DNA of 64,000 nt from NCBI RefSeq assembly GCF_006346395.1, contig NZ_VDMS01000001.1, forward strand, positions 496,001-560,000, given 5' to 3'. This document shows positions 41,804-49,713 of this stretch, piece by piece. The translations under genes and the position numbers were made by a program. The notes beneath the pieces were generated by a model. It worked only from the letters and a program-made list of their open reading frames with translations. It had not been told where the DNA came from and did no database searches. Positions within the stretch are counted from its first letter, which is position 1. Each line of letters starts with the position of its first letter. The DNA is from Nocardioides plantarum (GTDB lineage: Bacteria > Actinomycetota > Actinomycetes > Propionibacteriales > Nocardioidaceae).

Positions 41804-42766
41804 ATGCCCGCACTCGCTACGGACTTGTCCGACGTCACCCGGTCCGAGGCCTCGCTGCGTCGCTTCCTGCACGGCCTGTCGGGTGTCGACCAGGTCGGCG
41901 CCGAGGCCCGAGCCGCCTCGCTCGGCACCCGCTCGATCAAGACCACGGCCAAGGCCCAGGCCCTCGACCTGGCCATCTCGATGGTCGACCTGACCACGCT
42001 CGAGGGCTCCGACACCCCCGGCAAGGTCACGGCGCTGGCGTCGAAGGCGATGCGGCCCGACCCCGCCGACGGCTCCTGCCCCCAGGTCGCCGCGGTCTGC
42101 GTCTACCCCGACATGGTGGCCACGGCCAAGGCGACGCTCGGCTCCTCCGGCGTCAACGTCGCGGCTGTCGCCACGGCGTTCCCCAGCGGCCGCGCGGCGC
42201 TCGACATCAAGCTGGCCGACACCCGTGACGCGGTGGAGGCCGGGGCCGACGAGATCGACATGGTCATCGACCGCGGTGCGTTCCTCTCGGGCCGCTACCT
42301 CCACGTCTTCGACGAGATCGTCGCCGTGCGCGAGGCGTGCGTCCGCACCGACGGCGAGGACGCCCACCTCAAGGTCATCTTCGAGACCGGCGAGCTGCAG
42401 ACCCTCGACAACGTACGCCGGGTGAGCTGGCTGGCCATGCTGGCCGGCGCCCACTTCATCAAGACGTCGACCGGCAAGGTCCAGCCGGCCGCCACGCTGC
42501 CGGTGACGCTGGTGATGCTTGAGGCCGTCCGCGACTTCCGCGAGTCGACCGGCCAGATGGTGGGCGTCAAGCCCGCCGGTGGCATCCGCACCGCCAAGGA
42601 CGCGATCAAGTACCTCGTGATGGTCAACGAGGTCACCGGCCCCGACTGGCTCGACCCCGACTGGTTCCGCTTCGGCGCCTCGACCCTGCTCAACGAGCTG
42701 CTGATGCAGCGCACCAAGCTGACCACCGGGCGCTACTCCGGTCCCGACTACTTCACCCTGGATTGA
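41804..42766 (+). CDS. deoC: Deoxyribose-phosphate aldolase
   Basis: 320 residues, the longer DERA form. Schiff-base lysine region HFIKTSTGKVQPAATLP and the proton-relay VGVKPAGGIRTAKDAIKYL are clear, with GADEIDMVIDRGAFL earlier. It cleaves 2-deoxyribose-5-phosphate to acetaldehyde and glyceraldehyde-3-phosphate. The aldehyde dehydrogenase pair that follows at once can remove the acetaldehyde. Confidence 0.97.
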   Translation: MPALATDLSDVTRSEASLRRFLHGLSGVDQVGAEARAASLGTRSIKTTAKAQALDLAISMVDLTTLEGSDTPGKVTALASKAMRPDPADGSCPQVAAVCVYPDMVATAKATLGSSGVNVAAVATAFPSGRAALDIKLADTRDAVEAGADEIDMVIDRGAFLSGRYLHVFDEIVAVREACVRTDGEDAHLKVIFETGELQTLDNVRRVSWLAMLAGAHFIKTSTGKVQPAATLPVTLVMLEAVRDFRESTGQMVGVKPAGGIRTAKDAIKYLVMVNEVTGPDWLDPDWFRFGASTLLNELLMQRTKLTTGRYSGPDYFTLD

Positions 42767-42771
42767 GAAAC

Positions 42772-44229
42772 ATGGTCTCGACAAGCTCGACCACCGACCT
42801 GTTCACCTACGCCCCCGCGCCCGAGTCGCGCAGCGTCCTCGACCTCAAGCCGTCCTACGGCCTGTTCATCGGCGGCGAGTTCGTCGACGGGCACGGCTCG
42901 GCGTTCAAGACGATCAGCCCGGCCACCGAGGAGGTCCTCGCCGAGGTCGCCGAGGCCGACGCCGCCGACGTCGACGCGGCGGTCAAGGCCGCCCGCCGTG
43001 CCTACGACCGCGTGTGGTCGCGGATGCCGGGCAGCGAGCGCGCCAAGTACCTCTACCGCATCGCCCGGATCATCCAGGAGCGCGCCCGCGAGCTCGCCGT
43101 GCTCGAGTCCCTCGACAACGGCAAGCCGATCAAGGAGTCGCGCGACGTCGACGTCCCCATCGTCGCCGCGCACTTCTTCTACTACGCGGGGTGGGCCGAC
43201 AAGCTCGAGCACTCCGGCTACGGCACGACCCCGATCGGCGTGGCCGGCCAGATCATCCCGTGGAACTTCCCCCTGCTGATGCTGGCCTGGAAGATCGCGC
43301 CCGCCCTGGCCTGCGGCAACACCGTCGTGCTCAAGCCCGCCGAGACCACGCCCCTGACCGCGCTGCTGTTCGCCGAGATCTGCCAGCAGGCAGACCTGCC
43401 GGCCGGCGTCGTCAACATCGTGACCGGCGCCGGTGCCACCGGCCAGGCGATCGTCGACCACGCCGGCGTCGACAAGGTCGCCTTCACCGGCTCGACCGCC
43501 GTCGGCAAGGCCATCGCGCGCTCGGTCGCCGGCTCCACCAAGAAGGTCACCCTCGAGCTGGGCGGCAAGGCCGCCAACATCGTCTTCGACGACGCCCCCA
43601 TCGACCAGGCCGTCGAGGGCATCGTCAACGGCATCTTCTTCAACCAGGGCCACGTCTGCTGCGCCGGCTCGCGACTGCTGGTCCAGGAGTCGATCGCCGA
43701 GGAGCTGCTCGCCAAGCTCAAGACCCGGATGGGCACCCTGCGCCTCGGTGACCCCCTCGACAAGAACACCGACGTCGGAGCGATCAACTCCGCCGCCCAG
43801 CTGGCGCGCATCCGCGAGCTGAGCGACATCGGCGAGGTCGAGGGAGCCGGGCGCTGGTCGCCGCCGTGCGACCTGCCCGAGCGCGGGTTCTGGTTCCCGC
43901 CGACGCTCTTCACCGGTGTCACCCAGGCCCACCGGATCGCCCGCGAGGAGATCTTCGGACCGGTGCTCTCGGTGCTGACCTTCCGCACGCCCTCCGAGGC
44001 CGTCGAGAAGGCCAACAACACGCCGTACGGCCTGTCGGCCGGTGTCTGGACCGAGAAGGGCTCGCTGATCCTGCACATGGCCGGCGCGCTCAAGGCCGGT
44101 GTGGTCTGGGCCAACACGTTCAACAAGTTCGACCCCACGAGCCCGTTCGGCGGCTACAAGGAGTCGGGCCAGGGCCGCGAGGGCGGTCGCCACGGACTGT
44201 CCGCCTACCTGAAGGGCGGCGACCTCTGA
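42772..44229 (+). CDS. Aldehyde dehydrogenase
   Basis: 485 residues, complete. IGVAGQIIPWNFPLLMLAWK (NAD site), VTLELGGKAANIVFDDA (catalytic Glu), FFNQGHVCCAGSRLLV (catalytic Cys), EEIFGPVLSVLTF and the C-terminal SPFGGYKESGQGREGG. It probably oxidises the acetaldehyde made by DeoC. ATG at 42772 is used; a TTG at 42763 overlapping the deoC stop is possible. It overlaps the next gene by one base (TGATG). Confidence 0.96.
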   Translation: MVSTSSTTDLFTYAPAPESRSVLDLKPSYGLFIGGEFVDGHGSAFKTISPATEEVLAEVAEADAADVDAAVKAARRAYDRVWSRMPGSERAKYLYRIARIIQERARELAVLESLDNGKPIKESRDVDVPIVAAHFFYYAGWADKLEHSGYGTTPIGVAGQIIPWNFPLLMLAWKIAPALACGNTVVLKPAETTPLTALLFAEICQQADLPAGVVNIVTGAGATGQAIVDHAGVDKVAFTGSTAVGKAIARSVAGSTKKVTLELGGKAANIVFDDAPIDQAVEGIVNGIFFNQGHVCCAGSRLLVQESIAEELLAKLKTRMGTLRLGDPLDKNTDVGAINSAAQLARIRELSDIGEVEGAGRWSPPCDLPERGFWFPPTLFTGVTQAHRIAREEIFGPVLSVLTFRTPSEAVEKANNTPYGLSAGVWTEKGSLILHMAGALKAGVVWANTFNKFDPTSPFGGYKESGQGREGGRHGLSAYLKGGDL

Positions 44230-45110
44230 TGGCCCGCGACACCACCCGCATCGACGTCCGCAAGACCTACAAGCTGTTCATCGGCGGCGCGTTCCCGCGC
44301 TCGGAGTCGGGATACTCCTACGTCGTCAACGACGCCAAGGGAGAGTTCGTGGCCAACGCAGCCCTCGCCTCGCGCAAGGACGCCCGCGACGCCGTCGTCG
44401 CCGCCCGCAAGGCCGTCGGCGGCTGGTCGGGTCGCACCGCCTACAACCGCGCGCAGATCCTCTACCGCGTCGCCGAGCTGGTCGAGGACCGCCGCCCGCA
44501 GTTCCTCGCCGCGGTCCAGCAGTCCGAGGGGCTCAGCTCCAGCAAGGCCACCGCGGCCGTCGACGCAGCCGTCGACCGCCTCGTCTGGTACGCCGGCTGG
44601 GCCGACAAGCTGACCCAGGTCGTCGGCAACGCCAACCCGGTGGCCGGGCCGTTCTTCAACCTCTCGACCCCCGAGCCGACCGGCGTCGTCGCGGTGCTGG
44701 CCCCGCAGGCGTCGTCCCTGCTGGGCCTGGTCTCGGTGATCGCCCCCGCGATCGTCACCGGCAACACCGTGGTCGTCGTGTCCTCCTACGAGCGGCCATT
44801 GCCGGCGGTCACGTTCTCCGAGGTCCTGGCCACCTCCGACGTGCCCGGCGGGGTCATCAACATCCTCACCGGCTCGGCCGCGACGATCGGCCCCTGGCTC
44901 GCCTCGCACATGGACGTCAACGCCATCGACCTCACCGGCGCGGCCGGCGACACCGACCTCACCACCGCCCTCGAGGTGGCCGCGGCCGACAACCTCAAGC
45001 GGGTACGTCGCGCACCGGCCGCCGAGCCCGACTGGACCGTGACGCCCGGCCTCGACACCATGACCGACTTCGTCGAGATCAAGACGGTCTGGCACCCGAT
45101 GGGTGTCTGA
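44229..45110 (+). CDS. Truncated aldehyde-dehydrogenase homologue without catalytic residues
   Basis: 293 residues. It aligns with the N-terminal NAD-binding half of aldehyde dehydrogenases (YKLFIGGAFPRSESGYSYVV, VVAVLAPQASSLLGLVSVIAP, VPGGVINILTG). The ELGGK Glu is missing and the chain ends before the catalytic-Cys region, with an unrelated tail (TDFVEIKTVWHPMGV). The codon use and frame are intact and the gene is coupled to the full enzyme, so it looks maintained rather than decaying. It may be a partner subunit or scaffold. Confidence 0.85.
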   Translation: MARDTTRIDVRKTYKLFIGGAFPRSESGYSYVVNDAKGEFVANAALASRKDARDAVVAARKAVGGWSGRTAYNRAQILYRVAELVEDRRPQFLAAVQQSEGLSSSKATAAVDAAVDRLVWYAGWADKLTQVVGNANPVAGPFFNLSTPEPTGVVAVLAPQASSLLGLVSVIAPAIVTGNTVVVVSSYERPLPAVTFSEVLATSDVPGGVINILTGSAATIGPWLASHMDVNAIDLTGAAGDTDLTTALEVAAADNLKRVRRAPAAEPDWTVTPGLDTMTDFVEIKTVWHPMGV

Positions 45111-45121
45111 GACACACACCC

Positions 45122-45727
45122 ATGCCTGCCCGCGTCATCGTGCTCGCCGGTCCCTCGGGGTCGGGCAAGTCGCGCCTCGCCGAACGCCTCGGACTGCCGG
45201 TCCTGCGGCTCGACGACTTCTACAAGGACGGCGGCGACCCGACGCTCCCCCGCATCACCGAGGGCGCCAACGCCGGCCTGGTCGACTGGGACCACCCCGA
45301 CTCGTGGCTGTGCGACGACGCCGTGGCCGCCGCGATCGCCCTGTGCCGCGACGGGGGCGGCGACGTCCCGGTCTACGAGCTCGCGCGTGACGGTCGCACG
45401 GGCTGGCAGCACCTCGACCTCGCCGGGGCCCCGTTCGTGGTCGCCGAGGGGATCTTCGCCCAGGAGGTGGTGCCGCGGCTGCGCGAGGAGGGTCTGCTCG
45501 CCGCCGCCTACTGCGTGCGACGGGCCCCGATCGTCACGTTCTGGCTGCGACTGGTGCGAGACCTGCGCGAGCACCGCAAGCCGCCCCTGGTGCTCGTGCG
45601 ACGCGGCCTGGCGCTGATGCACGAGCAGCGCCACGTCGTCGCGCACGCGGCCGAGCTGGGGTGCCGCCCGGTCAAGCCCGACGAGGCCGCCGCCGAGGTC
45701 GAGCGCCTGCGCGCCACGGTCTCCTGA
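45122..45727 (+). CDS. Uridine-kinase-like P-loop ATPase
   Basis: 201 residues. Walker A VLAGPSGSGKSRLAERL, then LRLDDFYKDGGDPTLP, which resembles the uridine kinase D-D-F-Y substrate loop, and DWDHPDSW. Lid Arg residues are in LRLVRDLREHRKPP. A nucleoside or related kinase role fits the deoC neighbours. It starts 11 bases after the ALDH-like gene without a strong ribosome site. Confidence 0.82.
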   Translation: MPARVIVLAGPSGSGKSRLAERLGLPVLRLDDFYKDGGDPTLPRITEGANAGLVDWDHPDSWLCDDAVAAAIALCRDGGGDVPVYELARDGRTGWQHLDLAGAPFVVAEGIFAQEVVPRLREEGLLAAAYCVRRAPIVTFWLRLVRDLREHRKPPLVLVRRGLALMHEQRHVVAHAAELGCRPVKPDEAAAEVERLRATVS

Positions 45728-45753
45728 ACCTGGCCTGGCCCCGGCCTGACACC

Positions 45754-45773
45754 GGCCCGGTCCTGGCCGGGCC
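45754..45773. terminator. GC hairpin between convergent genes
   Basis: GGCCCGG (45754-45760) pairs with CCGGGCC (45767-45773) over TCCTGG. An outer pair, CTGAACC (45724-45730) with GGTTCAG (45790-45796), again embraces both stop codons. Confidence 0.6.
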
Positions 45774-45792
45774 CGGCGGCACTACCCGTGGT

Positions 45793-48021
45793 TCAGCGTC
45801 GACCCGCGGCCCGGGCGGCGGCCTCGGGGACCAGCTCGGCGTAGACGTCGTCGACGATGCCGGTGATGTGGGACCAGTCGCGCTCGGCGCGCACCCACGT
45901 GCGGGCGTTCTCGCCCATGCGGGCCCGGAGGTCGGCGTCGTCGGCGTACCGCTCGATGACGCGGGCCAGGTCGCTGGCGTCGCCCTTCTCGAACACCAGG
46001 CCCGTGTTGCCGTCGTCGACGATCTCGGTGAGGGCGGCGACGGAGGAGACGATGACCGCCTTGCCCATGGCCATCGACTCGAACGGCTTGATCGGCGAGA
46101 TGGCCTCGCACACCGGCAGCGGCAGCCGTGGGAACGGGGCGATGTCGACGAGCGAGAGGTAGCGGGCGACGTCGTCGTGCGGCACGCGGCCGGTGAAGGT
46201 GACGTGCCGGCCGAGGTCGAGCTGGTCGGCGAGCGCGTGCAGGCGGCCCTCGACGTGGCCGTCGCCGACCACGACCAGGTGCAGGTCGTCGCGACGCGAG
46301 ACCAGCTCGTGCACGGCCCGCAGCAGCAGGTCGAGGCCCTCGTAGTCGACGAGCCCGCCGGCGTAGCCGATGACGGTCTTGCCGACCACGCCGAGCTCGG
46401 CGGCCAGCTCGGGGTCGCGCGGACGGCGCTCGAAGCGGTCGGTGTGGACGCCGTTGGGGAGCACCACGAGCTTCTCGGCCGGCACCCCACGCTCGATCAT
46501 CAGCTCGCGCAGGGCGTGGGTGATGACGAAGACGCGGTCGGCGTGCTGGGCGATGCCGGTCTCGAGCCCGGCGGTGAACGCGTGCCGCTCGGAGGTCTCG
46601 AACGACGGGTCGCGCGAGACCTTCATCAGCTCCTCGAGGCCACGCATCTCGTAGACGAACGGCACGCCGAGCTTGGCGGCCACGGCCTGGGCGGCGAGCC
46701 CGTTGACGTGGAACGAGCTGGCGTGGATGACCGCGGGCCGGTGCTCGCGGGCGATGACCTCGAGCGCCTTCGTGTAGCGGTCGATGTAGTTCTGCAGGGG
46801 GAACTGCGGGTAGCGCCGGTCCTGGGTCAGGATCCGCTGGTAGGTGATGCCGTCGACCACGTCGACGGGGGCGACGACGCGGCGGTCGCTGCTCGCCCAC
46901 CGGTCATGGGGGAACCCGGGACGGGTGACGGCCCGCACGTCCCAGCCGCGGGCCGCGAGGCCGGTCAGCACCCCGTGGGTGCGGGTGGCGTAGCCGCCGG
47001 AGGTGTGGGGCATCGACTGCGCCAGCACCGAGAGCACCGCGTCGGGGCGCGGGAGGTAGCGGCGGGTCGGGTTGACCGGGGTGAAGGACCAGCCGTGGTC
47101 GACGACGTCGACGAGGTCGCGCGCCGTGGTCCAGGTCTCGCGAGCCCATGTGTCGTCGGGCGCGAGCGCGAGCGCGTGCGCGGCGAGCCGGCGGGCGACG
47201 CGGGCCCGGCCCTTCTTGAGCGCGGTGCTGGCCGCTCGGCGCAGCTCGAGCGCAGCGGCGGCGACGTGCACACCGGCACCGGCCCGGTTGACCGGGTGGG
47301 CGTCGACGTAGTCGGCCAGCAGCTCCCACTCGCCGCGACGGACCAGGGCCCGGGCCACCACGGGCACCGGACGCAGCAGCGTCTGCGTCGCGGTCTCCAG
47401 CGCCGCCGGCAGGTCGGTCGCGTCGACGAGGACGATCTCCTGCGCGGCCTCGGCCAGGACGGTCTCGAGACCGTGGCGGCCCCACGCGGCCAGGCGGGCG
47501 CGGTAGGCCTCGATCTCGTCCAGCGTGCTGTAGGGCAGGACGGCCAGGGCCCGGTCGAGGTTCTTGCGGTTGCGCGGCTCGGCGCGCAGGATCGCGGTCA
47601 GGGCGGCGAAACGGTGGGTGTCGTCGGGCCCGGTCGGGTTGCCGAGCACGCGATGGCGCTCGAGCAGCGCCGTGAAGGCCACCGGCTCCGACGCGACGGC
47701 CTGGGCAGCCGCCTCCCGAGCACCCGCCTGGTCGCCCGACGTACGACGGACCTCGGACAGCAGCGACCACGCCTCGCTGCGCTGGGTGCCGGTGAGGTCG
47801 TCACCGAGCACCCGCTCGATCAGGCGCGTGGCCTTGGCGGCGTCCTTCTCCAGGCGCAGGGCCCGCCGGGCGTCGGCCAGGAGGGCGCGGGCCACGAGGG
47901 GGTGGGCGGCGCCGGGGCCGGGCACGCCCTCGCCGGGCAGGCGGTCGGCAGCGGCGCTGACGACCGCCGCCCCGGTACGGCGGACGTAGCGACGGGTGCG
48001 CAGGCGCAGGCTCTGGGCCAT
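45793..48021 (-). CDS. Family 4 glycosyltransferase with helical N-terminal extension
   Basis: 742 residues. Residues 1-320 are alpha-helical with TPR-like spacing (SEVRRTSGDQAGAREAAAQA...). The GT-B fold follows: donor-side SMPHTSGGYATRTHGVL, NGLAAQAVAAKLGVPFVYEM, VVLPNGVHTDRF, and the nucleotide-sugar motif EAISPIKPFESMAMGKAVIV (E-x7-E type). It is cytoplasmic and last in the minus-strand polysaccharide operon. Sugar unknown. It resembles the glycosyltransferase at 55178 in its N-terminal G-Y-x-x-R-T-H region. Confidence 0.9.
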   Translation of the reverse strand: MAQSLRLRTRRYVRRTGAAVVSAAADRLPGEGVPGPGAAHPLVARALLADARRALRLEKDAAKATRLIERVLGDDLTGTQRSEAWSLLSEVRRTSGDQAGAREAAAQAVASEPVAFTALLERHRVLGNPTGPDDTHRFAALTAILRAEPRNRKNLDRALAVLPYSTLDEIEAYRARLAAWGRHGLETVLAEAAQEIVLVDATDLPAALETATQTLLRPVPVVARALVRRGEWELLADYVDAHPVNRAGAGVHVAAAALELRRAASTALKKGRARVARRLAAHALALAPDDTWARETWTTARDLVDVVDHGWSFTPVNPTRRYLPRPDAVLSVLAQSMPHTSGGYATRTHGVLTGLAARGWDVRAVTRPGFPHDRWASSDRRVVAPVDVVDGITYQRILTQDRRYPQFPLQNYIDRYTKALEVIAREHRPAVIHASSFHVNGLAAQAVAAKLGVPFVYEMRGLEELMKVSRDPSFETSERHAFTAGLETGIAQHADRVFVITHALRELMIERGVPAEKLVVLPNGVHTDRFERRPRDPELAAELGVVGKTVIGYAGGLVDYEGLDLLLRAVHELVSRRDDLHLVVVGDGHVEGRLHALADQLDLGRHVTFTGRVPHDDVARYLSLVDIAPFPRLPLPVCEAISPIKPFESMAMGKAVIVSSVAALTEIVDDGNTGLVFEKGDASDLARVIERYADDADLRARMGENARTWVRAERDWSHITGIVDDVYAELVPEAAARAAGRR

Positions 48022-48024
48022 GGG

Positions 48025-49713
48025 TCAGACCTCGACGTGGGTGCGGGGGTCGCCGTGGAAGACCAGGCGGCCGGTGGCGGTCATGAAGGTGCGCTCGGCG
48101 ACGGTCCAGGTGTGCCCGGAGGTGTCGGACTCGCGGATGGAGACGTAGTTGAACCGGTCCCCGGACCAGACCGGGACGCCCTCGGCGAGGGCGCGGTCGA
48201 GCACGTCGGAGTCGACGCCCCGGGGCAGGTCGCTGAAGCGGATGCGGCGCAGGAGGTCGCCGTCGAAGACCATCGACCCGCCCTGGATGCGTCGCTGGTA
48301 GGTGTTCTCGGCGTCGGGGTAGCGCAGCACGACGGCCTCGCTGCCGCGCAGCCAGACGTAGTGGGCCCACTTGCCGACGACGCCGGCACCGGTCGAGTCG
48401 AACGCGTCGACGAGGTCGGTGAGGTAGTGGGCGCCGTAGTAGTTGTCGTCGTCGAGCTTGGCGAGGTAGTCGCCGCCAGCGGCGTCGATGCCGAGGTTGA
48501 GGCAGGCCCCGAGCGTGAGCTCGACGGGCGCCTCGACGACGGTCAACGACGTCACCCCGGCCGCGGTGGCGCGCTCCTTGAGCTCGCCCTGGTCGAGGTC
48601 GAAGCCGTGCAGCACCAGGACCAGCTCGACCGCAGGGTGCACCTGGCGGCCGACGTTGGCCAGCACGGTGTCGAGCTCGTGCGGCCGGTTGGTCGCGACG
48701 ATCGCCGAGACGCTGCGCAGCGGTGCCGGACGCTCGAAGCCGATCGCGTCGGCCATGGTGGCCACGCGCGAGGTCAGCGAGTGACCGTGGCGCACCGCAC
48801 GCGCCAGGGCCAGGCCCTCGCGGTCGCGCAGCTCGGGCTGGTGGATGCGGGCGACCAGGTCGCCGCGCCAGGTGCGCGCGTCGACGTGCGTCGGTACGTC
48901 GAGCCCCTCGGGCGTCGTCAGGTCACCGAGACCGACGACGGGCGTGCCCGCGGCGGCGGCGGCGAGCAGGGTCCAGGTGTCGTCGGGCGCGCGACGCGGG
49001 CCGTCGGCCAGCACCGCGGCGTCGGACAGCAGGTCGTCGAGGCCGGCGGGCTCGGTGAGGTCGGTGACCCGCTTGGCCAGGACGCGCGCGACGCGCACGG
49101 TCGGGTCGAGACGGGCCAGGCGGAGCAGCTCGGGGTCACCGGTCTCGGGGTCGATGAGCGGACGCAGGCCGGGCAGCAGCACCGCGGCGGTCAGCGCCGC
49201 GGGCTCGGGCGCGACCGGGCCGTCGACGACCAGGACCGCACCGTGGCGCGGCTCCGGCGGGGCGGGACGCAGCCGGCTCGAGCCGGCCGGGGCCAGCAGC
49301 CGGGCCGAGGGCGCCACGGCCTGCCATGCGGCGAGCTGGGAGGCGAGGGCGACGTAGACGTGGGTCGCCTGCGCGAGCAGCGCGGTGTGCTTGGCGGCCG
49401 GGCGGGCCGCGGTGACCCACACGACCAGGGGGACGTCGCCGAGGTCGAGCCCCTCGGGGACCTCGACGCCGTCGGCGACCTCGACCAGGGCCAGGTCGGC
49501 CCGGGGCCGGACGCCGGGAGCCAAGGGCACCTGGCGCCACTCGCGGTCGAGCGCGGCGCTGAGCCGCTCGGAGGCGTGGACGGCCACCCGCAGGCCGGGC
49601 AGGGCCGGCTCGATCCGGTGGGGCACGACGGGGACGGGCCCGGTCGGCTCCTCCTCGGCGGCGCGGCTCCAGGGCAGGACGGCGGACAGCGACTCGGGCC
49701 AGGTGAGCTTCAT
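48025..49713 (-). CDS. Glycosyltransferase with C-terminal GT-A domain
   Basis: 562 residues. The N-terminal half is a variable Rossmann-like domain rich in Ala/Leu. The C-terminal domain (about 320-562) is family 2: VSAIVATNRPHELDTVLANV, LGACLNLGIDAAGGDYLAKL, acidic DDDNYYGAHYLTD, then GDRFNYVSIRESDTSGHTW. The same C-terminal layout occurs in the gene at 51974. ATG coupled to the acyltransferase stop (TGATG). Confidence 0.87.
   Translation of the reverse strand: MKLTWPESLSAVLPWSRAAEEEPTGPVPVVPHRIEPALPGLRVAVHASERLSAALDREWRQVPLAPGVRPRADLALVEVADGVEVPEGLDLGDVPLVVWVTAARPAAKHTALLAQATHVYVALASQLAAWQAVAPSARLLAPAGSSRLRPAPPEPRHGAVLVVDGPVAPEPAALTAAVLLPGLRPLIDPETGDPELLRLARLDPTVRVARVLAKRVTDLTEPAGLDDLLSDAAVLADGPRRAPDDTWTLLAAAAAGTPVVGLGDLTTPEGLDVPTHVDARTWRGDLVARIHQPELRDREGLALARAVRHGHSLTSRVATMADAIGFERPAPLRSVSAIVATNRPHELDTVLANVGRQVHPAVELVLVLHGFDLDQGELKERATAAGVTSLTVVEAPVELTLGACLNLGIDAAGGDYLAKLDDDNYYGAHYLTDLVDAFDSTGAGVVGKWAHYVWLRGSEAVVLRYPDAENTYQRRIQGGSMVFDGDLLRRIRFSDLPRGVDSDVLDRALAEGVPVWSGDRFNYVSIRESDTSGHTWTVAERTFMTATGRLVFHGDPRTHVEV

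Noticed and set aside
42763..42774. TTG start for the aldehyde dehydrogenase
   Set aside because: It would overlap the deoC stop, but ATG at 42772 is the better codon and adds no conserved sequence loss. Kept only as an alternative.
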